From NCBI GenBank assembly GCA_910587075.1, contig CAJUKE010000032.1, positions 1 through 19,736 of the forward strand: DNA of 19,736 nt, read 5' to 3'. The position numbers and the translations under genes were made by a program. Under the pieces are notes generated by a model. The model ran no database searches and was not told the origin of the DNA. It saw nothing but the letters and a program-made list of their open reading frames with translations. Of the stretch, positions 14,187 through 19,736 are shown one piece after another (the first letter of the stretch is position 1; every line of letters begins with the position of its first letter). Origin of the DNA: an uncultured Muribaculaceae bacterium (GTDB taxonomy: Bacteria > Bacteroidota > Bacteroidia > Bacteroidales > Muribaculaceae).

Positions 14187-14307
14187 AGTGAAACGGCTGT
14201 TTGTGATATGGCAATCTGCCGAATCGATACCATGTAAAAAACGTACAACCAACAAGCAGATATATTCCAAAACCTAATAAACAAACCAACTTTTTCCTTA
14301 GATTAAC
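14187..14307 (+). promoter_or_regulatory. Leader region of the MFS transporter gene
   Basis: AT-rich, non-coding. No TAnnTTTG element was found between the hairpin element and the ATG, so the transporter's promoter may lie within or before the 188-bp element, or may be non-consensus. Confidence 0.3.
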
Positions 14308-15654
14308 ATGAGTAATCAGCACAAACAGTGGGGCGCCATCATCATTATGATAGCCCTGTTCGCGATGATTGCGTTCGTAACCAATCTCTGCTCGCCGATG
14401 GCGGTGATTGTGAAGAACCAGTTCGGAGCCACTAACTTCGAGTCGCAGATCGGCAACTACGGAAACTTTATCGCATACCTGGTTATGGGCATCCCCTCCG
14501 GCATGCTCATCAAGCGTTACGGCTACAAGGCCACCGCCCTTATGGCGCTCGTGGTCGGCATCGTGGGCATCTTCGTCCAGTGGATGAGCGGCTGGGAGAG
14601 CATGCAGAGCTGCGCTTTCGCCGTCTACCTGGCAGGCGCCTTCATCTCCGGCTTCTGCATGTGCATGCTCAACACCGTTGTCAACCCCATGCTCAACACC
14701 CTCGGCGGCGGCGGCAACAAGGGTAACCAGCTGATCCAGACTGGCGGCGTGTTCAACAGCGCCGCGGCTGTGGCAGTGTACATCCTCATGGGCGCCCTCA
14801 TCGGCGACGCCGCCAAGGCCAAAGTGGCCGACGCCACCCCCGCCCTCTTCATCGCCGGCGCGATCTTCATCGTGGCCTTCGTGGTGATCTTCTTCAGCAA
14901 AATCGAGGAGCCCGACAACGTGGGCAAGAAAGCCGCAGCCAAGAAAACCGCCGTCAAGGACAAGCACAGCGCCTTCTCCTTCACCCACTTCAAGCTCGGC
15001 ATCCTCGCCATCTTCCTTTACATGGGCATCGAGGTAGGCACCCCCACCTACATCCTCCAGTACCTCACCAGCGAACCCACCGCCGCCACCCCCGGCATGG
15101 GTATGGACGCCAACATCGTAGGCCAGATCGTGGCCATCTACTGGCTCCTGATGCTCGTAGGCCGCTTCGTGGGCGGCTCCATCGGCGGCAAGGTATCCTC
15201 GCGCGCCATGATCGCCACCGTGTCGACCGCCACCCTCGCTCTGGTGCTCTTCGGCATGCTCGCCCCCTCCACCTGGACCATCAATATGCCCGGCATCAAC
15301 TGGTCCGACGTCTCCATGATCTGGGCCGAGGTACCCGTGGGCATCCTGGGCTTCATCCTCGTGGGCCTCTGCACCTCCGTAATGTGGGGCGGCATCTTCA
15401 ACATGGCGGTTGAAGGCCTCGGCAAGTACACCTCCATCGCCTCCGGCGCGTTCATGACCATGGTATTCGGCTGCGCCGTAATGGTGGCCCTCCAGGGCTG
15501 GGTGGCCGACATCGCCGGCTCCTACCTGACGAGCTACTTCGTAGTGCTCGGCTGCGCCGCCTACATCCTATTCTACGCCCTGATCGGCTCGAAGAACGTC
15601 AACACCGACATCAAGACCACCGAGGAGGCCGAAGAGGTGCTCAACGCCATCTGA
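14308..15654 (+). CDS. MFS sugar transporter, FucP (FHS) type
   Basis: 448 residues with about 12 membrane helices. FHS/FucP-like features include FVTNLCSPMAVIVKNQF in helix 1, the GNYGNFIAYLVMGIPSGMLIKRYGYK helix 2-loop motif and GFCMCMLNTVVNPMLNTLGG. A charged cytoplasmic loop rich in Lys/Ala (KKAAAKKTAVKDKH) splits the two halves, with LYMGIEVGTPTYILQYL opening the second. Family members are sugar:H+ symporters (fucose, glucose/galactose). The exact sugar cannot be read from the sequence. Transketolase follows 212 bases later but has its own promoter, and a terminator lies between them. Codons are strongly biased to GCC/CTC, suggesting high expression. Confidence 0.88.
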   Translation: MSNQHKQWGAIIIMIALFAMIAFVTNLCSPMAVIVKNQFGATNFESQIGNYGNFIAYLVMGIPSGMLIKRYGYKATALMALVVGIVGIFVQWMSGWESMQSCAFAVYLAGAFISGFCMCMLNTVVNPMLNTLGGGGNKGNQLIQTGGVFNSAAAVAVYILMGALIGDAAKAKVADATPALFIAGAIFIVAFVVIFFSKIEEPDNVGKKAAAKKTAVKDKHSAFSFTHFKLGILAIFLYMGIEVGTPTYILQYLTSEPTAATPGMGMDANIVGQIVAIYWLLMLVGRFVGGSIGGKVSSRAMIATVSTATLALVLFGMLAPSTWTINMPGINWSDVSMIWAEVPVGILGFILVGLCTSVMWGGIFNMAVEGLGKYTSIASGAFMTMVFGCAVMVALQGWVADIAGSYLTSYFVVLGCAAYILFYALIGSKNVNTDIKTTEEAEEVLNAI

Positions 15655-15705
15655 CCCCAACCCATCACACGGCGCGGCCACCAAGCCACGCCGAAACACC
15701 CGATA

Positions 15706-15759
15706 ACACCGCGCGCGGTAGCCGGAACCACCGGCAGAACCGCGCGCGGTGTCGTTTTT
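15706..15759 (+). terminator. Rho-independent terminator after the MFS transporter
   Basis: 14-bp perfect arms ACACCGCGCGCGGT / ACCGCGCGCGGTGT enclose a smaller GCCGG-AACCA-CCGGC hairpin and are followed by CGTTTTTC. Confidence 0.9.
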
Positions 15760-15783
15760 CTCAACATTTCCCCCCAATCCGCC

Positions 15784-15823
15784 TAATTTTGACCCTCTAT
15801 CTCGTGATTTTTGGCTAAGTTTG
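15784..15823 (+). promoter_or_regulatory. Bacteroidota promoter elements for transketolase
   Basis: TAAGTTTG at 15816-15823 is a perfect TAnnTTTG match 43 bases before the ATG. A second perfect match, TAATTTTG, lies at 15784-15791; its TTTG is 24 bases from the downstream element, slightly longer than the usual -33 spacing. Either tandem promoters or one promoter with a loose -33 element. Confidence 0.6.
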
Positions 15824-15866
15824 CGTGAAATTATTAAGACTATCTTCTTACTAACACTAAAACTAT

Positions 15867-17900
15867 ATGGAAACCCCCGTTATGAACCGCGCGGCCGACA
15901 CCATCCGAGTGCTCTCCGCGATGATGGTTGAGAAAGCCAAGTCGGGCCACCCCGGCGGCGCCATGGGCGGAGCTGACTTCGCCAACGTGCTCTACTCGAA
16001 ATTCCTGGTGACCGATCCCGACGACCCCACCTGGTTTGCCCGCGACCGCTTCTTCCTCGACCCCGGCCATATGTCGCCGATGCTCTACTCGGTGCTCGCC
16101 CTCACCGGCAAATACACCGTCGACGAGCTCAAGCAGCTCCGCCAGTGGGGCAGCGCCTGCCCGGGACACCCCGAACTCGACCCCACCCGCGGCGTTGAGA
16201 ACACCTCCGGCCCCCTCGGCCAGGGCCACACCATGGCCGTCGGCTGCGCCATTGCCGAGCGCTTCCTCCAGGCCCGCTTCGGCGACGTCGTTTCCCACAA
16301 GACCTACGCCTTCATCTCCGACGGCGGCATCCAGGAGGAAATCTCCCAGGGCGCCGGCCGCATAGCCGGTTACCTCGGCCTGAGCAACCTCATTATGTTC
16401 TACGACAGCAACCGCGTGCAGCTCTCGACCTACGTTGACGCCGTTGACCGCGAGGACGTGGCCATGAAGTACCGCGCCTGGCACTGGAACGTGCTCGAAA
16501 TCGACGGCACCGACCCCGTGGCCATCGCCGGAGCCCTCGAAGCCGCCATCAAGGAGGACAAGCGCCCGACAATCATCATAGGCAACACAGTCATGGGCCG
16601 CGGCGCCGTCAAGGCCGACGGCTCAAACTACGAGGGCCAGTGCTCGACCCACGGCCAGCCCCTGACCGCCGCCGGCGCCGACCTCGACAAGACCCTCGCC
16701 AACCTGGGCGCCGACCCCGCCGACCCCTGGAAGATTCCCGCCGAGGTTGAAAAGCTCTACGCCGACCGCAACGAGGAGCTCCGCAAAATCTGCGCCGAGC
16801 GCAAGGCCGCCGAAGCCGAATGGGCCAAGGCCAACCCCGAACTCGCCAAGGAGCTCGACGACTACCTCAACGGCAAGCTCCCCGCGATCGACTACCGCGC
16901 CATAGCCCAAAAGCCCGGCAGCGCCACCCGCGCAGCCTCCGGCGCCGTGCTCGCCACCCTCGCCAAGGAGGTAGGCAACATGATCTGCGCCTCGGCCGAC
17001 CTGGCCAACTCCGACAAGACCGACGCCTTCCTCAAGAACACCCACCCCTTCACCAACGGCGACTTCTCGGGCGCCTTCCTCCACGCCGGCGTATCAGAGC
17101 TCACCATGGCCTCGATTATGAACGGTATCGCCCTCCACGGCGGCGTGATCGGCGCCTGCGGCACCTTCTTCGTGTTCTCCGACTATATGAAGCCCGCTGT
17201 GCGCATGGCCGCCCTGATGGAGCTCCCCGTGAAGTACATCTGGACCCACGACGCGTTCCGCGTAGGTGAGGACGGCCCCACCCACGAACCCGTCGAGCAG
17301 GAAGCCCAGATCCGCCTGATGGAGCAGCTCAAGAACTTCGCCGGCAAGCCCTCGGTGCTCGTTCTGCGCCCCGCCGACGCCATCGAGACCTCCGTATGCT
17401 GGCAGATGGCGATGGAGAACCAGTCGACCCCCACGGCCCTGATCCTCTCGCGCCAGAACATCCCCGACCTCCCCGCCGCCACCGGCGACCGCTTCGAGGA
17501 GGCCAAGGGCGCCCGCATGGGTGGCTACGTCGTAATGGATACCCCCCACCCCCAGGTAGTGCTCGTTGCCAACGGCTCCGAGGTGTCGCTCCTCTGCGAG
17601 GTAGCCGCCCAGCTTGAAGCCGGCGAGGTACCCTGCCGCGTGGTTTCCGTGCCCTCGATCGGCCTGTTCGAGGAGCAGAGCGAGGAATACCGCGAAAGCG
17701 TTATCCCCGAAGGCACCCCCGTGTTCGGCCTCACCGCCGGGCTCCCCTCGACCCTCCAGGGTGTCGTAGGCCCCCGCGGCAAAGTGTTCGGCCTCGACCA
17801 CTTCGGCGCTTCCGCCCCCTACAAGGTGCTCGACGAGAAGTTCGGCTTCACCGCCCAGAACATCCTTGAGCAGGTTCTGAAATTCCTCGGGCGCATCTAA
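15867..17900 (+). CDS. tkt: Transketolase
   Basis: 677 residues, full length. It carries out thiamine-diphosphate-dependent two-carbon transfer between sugar phosphates in the non-oxidative pentose phosphate pathway. Seen: KSGHPGGAMGGADF (H28), DPGHMSPMLYSVL, GPLGQGHTMAVG, and the TPP motif from SDGGIQEE (D152) to FYDSNRVQ (N182). The C-terminal half has HAGVSELTMASI with the expected catalytic Glu, CGTFFVFSDYMKPAVRMAAL, THDAFRVGEDGPTHEP, and a final domain with VLVANGSEVSLLCEVAAQL. N-terminal alternatives are M1 (15867) and M6; M1 is chosen because the promoter spacing fits both and it gives the longer protein. Own promoter and terminator; heavy GCC/CTC codon bias fits a highly expressed metabolic gene. 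Confidence 0.96.
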   Translation: METPVMNRAADTIRVLSAMMVEKAKSGHPGGAMGGADFANVLYSKFLVTDPDDPTWFARDRFFLDPGHMSPMLYSVLALTGKYTVDELKQLRQWGSACPGHPELDPTRGVENTSGPLGQGHTMAVGCAIAERFLQARFGDVVSHKTYAFISDGGIQEEISQGAGRIAGYLGLSNLIMFYDSNRVQLSTYVDAVDREDVAMKYRAWHWNVLEIDGTDPVAIAGALEAAIKEDKRPTIIIGNTVMGRGAVKADGSNYEGQCSTHGQPLTAAGADLDKTLANLGADPADPWKIPAEVEKLYADRNEELRKICAERKAAEAEWAKANPELAKELDDYLNGKLPAIDYRAIAQKPGSATRAASGAVLATLAKEVGNMICASADLANSDKTDAFLKNTHPFTNGDFSGAFLHAGVSELTMASIMNGIALHGGVIGACGTFFVFSDYMKPAVRMAALMELPVKYIWTHDAFRVGEDGPTHEPVEQEAQIRLMEQLKNFAGKPSVLVLRPADAIETSVCWQMAMENQSTPTALILSRQNIPDLPAATGDRFEEAKGARMGGYVVMDTPHPQVVLVANGSEVSLLCEVAAQLEAGEVPCRVVSVPSIGLFEEQSEEYRESVIPEGTPVFGLTAGLPSTLQGVVGPRGKVFGLDHFGASAPYKVLDEKFGFTAQNILEQVLKFLGRI

Positions 17901-17952
17901 TCAATAACGTTCCTGACTAACAACGGGTAACCCATACCCGAAGCCAAGCCGA

Positions 17953-18003
17953 CCCCTCGGCCGCCGGACTCACACCGGCCGGCCGAGGGGTTCGCATTTT
18001 TAA
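17953..18003 (+). terminator. Rho-independent terminator after transketolase
   Basis: Inverted repeat CCCCTCGGCCGCCGG / CCGGCCGGCCGAGGGG with a short ACTCACA loop, about 50 bases after the stop, followed by a T-rich tail ending in TTTTTAA. Confidence 0.85.
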
Positions 18004-18316
18004 CCTCAATATGTGGCTGAAATGGCCAAAAATGGATTTTTAACATATATTTTTCCAGAACGTCCCCATTTTTCCGGGCAGAGCGTAAACAAAAAAGCTT
18101 CCGACGGCGTTAAAAAGACAACGCAAATGTGAAATATTTGAAAAAATATGCTTAACTTAGCGCAAAATTTCAGACAAAATCCTCGCGACGGAAGCGCCGC
18201 GGGACGAGTCAGGCATAGCCGAAAGTCTGTTAACGACTGAAAGCGTGTGAAATAGCCACTCTCTCAACACTCAACAGAAAACAATTAATCATCACTACTT
18301 TTTTTACAGATTTTCT
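18004..18316 (+). promoter_or_regulatory. Promoter and long leader of the OmpA-family gene
   Basis: No gene. The AT-rich part contains TAACTTAG at 18153-18160, one mismatch from TAnnTTTG. If this is the promoter, the 5' leader is about 150 bases. The leader has a GC-rich stretch (18181-18210) with self-complementary CTCG/CGAG and CGCG segments that may fold. No known riboswitch is recognised. Confidence 0.4.
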
Positions 18317-19531
18317 ATGAAGAAGAGTTTAATTTTAGCATTCGGCTGCGCTATGGTCGCCATCAGCGCTTCCGCACAGAATGCTCAGGAGGTTACCTAT
18401 GTGGAGGACCCCGCACAGGGCTACACCTTCAACCGTTTCAAAGACAACTGGTTCATCCAGCTTGAAGGTGGCGCAGGCGTAGGTTTCACCTCCTACGACA
18501 GCCATCGCAACTTCGGCGACCGTTTCGCTCCCGCCGCTTCTCTCGAAATCGGCAAGTGGTTCTCCCCCCTGCTGGGTGCCCGCATCGGCGGTGACTTTAT
18601 GTCGGTCAAGGGTCTGACCCAGCCCGGTCACTTCAACTTCCCCTACGGCGTTGTTGAAGAGGGCAAGCTCATCAAGGACCAGTACAACAAGACCAAGGCC
18701 AACTACTTCGGCGCTACCTTCGACGTAATGCTGAACCTCTCCCACTGGTGGTGCGGCTACAACCCCAACCGCGTTTACAACGCCTACATCTACGCTGGCG
18801 GCGGTCTCTACTGGGACTTCGTGAAGTTCGCGAAGGGCGACGACAAGGAAGCTAAGTGGCACCGCGGCCAGGACCGCGTGATCGCCATCCGCGCTGGCCT
18901 CACCCAGGAGTTCAACATCAGCAAGCGCTTCGCTCTCGGTCTTGACCTGCGCGCTACCGCCTTCGACAACCACCTCGACGGCGACAACGGCACCGCTATC
19001 TACGCCGAAGCCCTCCTCACCGCCACCATCAAGCTCGGCAAGGTTGACTGGACCGCTCCTATCGTTCCCGTTTGCCCCCCTGCTGAAAACTGCGACGAAT
19101 ACCGCGCACGCCTCCAGGCTGCCGACGCCCGCATCGCCGACCTCGAAGCCCAGCTCAAGGCTTGCCTCAACCGTCCCGTTGAAAAGGTTGTCGAGAAGGT
19201 TCCCGCCGCTCCCCTGGCCACCATCTACTACCCCATCGGTTCGTACCGTCTGACTTCGGTTGACCGCAAGGTCCTCCAGTCCGTTGCCAACGTTATGAAG
19301 GGCGACACCAACAAGAAGTACACCGTTACCGGCTGGGCTGACAACTACACCGGCACCGACGCTGTCAACAAGCGCCTCCGCGAGAACCGCGCCAACACCG
19401 TTGCCAAGCAGCTCGTTCGCTACGGCGTTAACGAAGGTCAGTTCACCACCACCACCAACAACGGCAACCGCGTTGACCTCGGTGACAAGTGCCTCACCCT
19501 CGACCGCTGCGTAACCATCGTTGAAGACTAA
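18317..19531 (+). CDS. OmpA-family outer membrane protein
   Basis: 404 residues. Signal peptide MKKSLILAFGCAMVAISASA with cleavage near Q21. Residues about 40-245 alternate hydrophobic and polar and are rich in aromatics and glycines, as in an eight-stranded beta barrel (WFIQLEGGAGVGFTSY, YIYAGGGLYWDF). A proline/cysteine linker and a short coiled coil (YRARLQAADARIADLEAQLK) follow. The C-terminal OmpA-like peptidoglycan-binding domain contains YTVTGWADNYTGTDAVNKRL and RENRANTVAKQL, with the Asp and Arg expected to hold diaminopimelate. It anchors the outer membrane to the wall. Codon use shifts to GCT, GTT and CGT in contrast to GCC-rich neighbours, a sign of very high expression. Own leader and terminator. 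Confidence 0.93.
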   Translation: MKKSLILAFGCAMVAISASAQNAQEVTYVEDPAQGYTFNRFKDNWFIQLEGGAGVGFTSYDSHRNFGDRFAPAASLEIGKWFSPLLGARIGGDFMSVKGLTQPGHFNFPYGVVEEGKLIKDQYNKTKANYFGATFDVMLNLSHWWCGYNPNRVYNAYIYAGGGLYWDFVKFAKGDDKEAKWHRGQDRVIAIRAGLTQEFNISKRFALGLDLRATAFDNHLDGDNGTAIYAEALLTATIKLGKVDWTAPIVPVCPPAENCDEYRARLQAADARIADLEAQLKACLNRPVEKVVEKVPAAPLATIYYPIGSYRLTSVDRKVLQSVANVMKGDTNKKYTVTGWADNYTGTDAVNKRLRENRANTVAKQLVRYGVNEGQFTTTTNNGNRVDLGDKCLTLDRCVTIVED

Positions 19532-19581
19532 TCAACGACCCGCATAGCAGCGACGCCATCCGGCGTTGCCGCGAATGAACC

Positions 19582-19625
19582 AGAGCCGCCCCCCGATCGC
19601 CGGGGAGCGGCTCTTTCTTTTTCTC
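19582..19625 (+). terminator. Rho-independent terminator after the OmpA-family gene
   Basis: AGAGCCGC-CCCC pairs with GGGG-A-GCGGCTCT around a GATCGC loop, followed by TTCTTTTTC, about 50 bases after the stop codon. Confidence 0.9.
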
Positions 19626-19650
19626 TACGCCCAACCACGCCTCCGAGCGA

Positions 19651-19682
19651 AACCTTCGGACAGAACCTTCGCCGAACCTTCG
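19651..19682 (+). repeat. Short direct repeats AACCTTCG (three copies)
   Basis: AACCTTCG occurs at 19651-19658, 19664-19671 and 19675-19682, spaced 13 and 11 bases apart. Nothing else is recognised between 19626 and the window end. Confidence 0.7.
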
Positions 19683-19736
19683 GGTCAGTAGATTTTTCCG
19701 GTTGGTGAGGATGGTGGGTTAACCGTATAATGCGCT

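Noticed and set aside
18161..18316. Riboswitch in the OmpA leader
   Set aside because: No recognisable riboswitch core, and the downstream gene is a structural outer-membrane protein.

Overview
The window looks like a chromosomal segment of a GC-rich member of the order Bacteroidales, most like the gut family Muribaculaceae. This rests on repeated Bacteroidota-type promoters (TAnnTTTG -7 elements, one with a TTTG -33 element), on Bacteroidota-restricted small families (DUF4492, DUF4494), on a 4-alpha-glucanotransferase with N-terminal starch-binding modules, and on the OmpA, transketolase and MCE protein types. The family-level placement is inference.

Left block (1-9331, all minus strand): a partial malQ-like gene running off the left edge; an MCE/MlaD-family lipid-transport protein behind a SPOR-domain N-acetylmuramoyl-L-alanine amidase (probable two-gene cell-envelope operon); a umuC-type Y-family polymerase behind priA (probable replication-restart/translesion operon); and an NhaC-type Na+/H+ antiporter. 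A strong hairpin at 1566-1594 separates the envelope operon from malQ. TAnnTTTG promoters sit just upstream of malQ, the amidase and priA.

Middle block (9514-12576): a umuD-type protease subunit, separated by about 4.2 kb and opposite in strand from umuC; a Crp/Fnr regulator with a textbook Bacteroidota promoter; and, 11 bases after it, a small HUH/Y1 tyrosine transposase of the IS200/REP-associated type. The kilobase after the transposase is non-coding and built of repeats. It has three copies of a ~124-bp composite palindromic element (copy 1 inverted relative to copies 2 and 3), each made of a REP-like hairpin, a central hairpin and a second REP-like hairpin, plus a 96-bp tandem direct repeat. 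This is the most unusual part of the window and looks like a RAYT/BIME-type system in Bacteroidales. A one-helix DUF4492 protein (minus strand) closes the block.

Right block (12727-19736, plus strand): DUF4494 plus YggS PLP-binding protein (operon, strong terminator); a 188-bp nearly full-length hairpin with 23-bp terminal inverted repeats (MITE-like); a FucP-type MFS sugar transporter; transketolase; and an OmpA-family outer-membrane protein with a long leader and a codon bias unlike its neighbours. Transporter, transketolase and OmpA genes each end in a clear rho-independent terminator, so they are probably separate transcription units.
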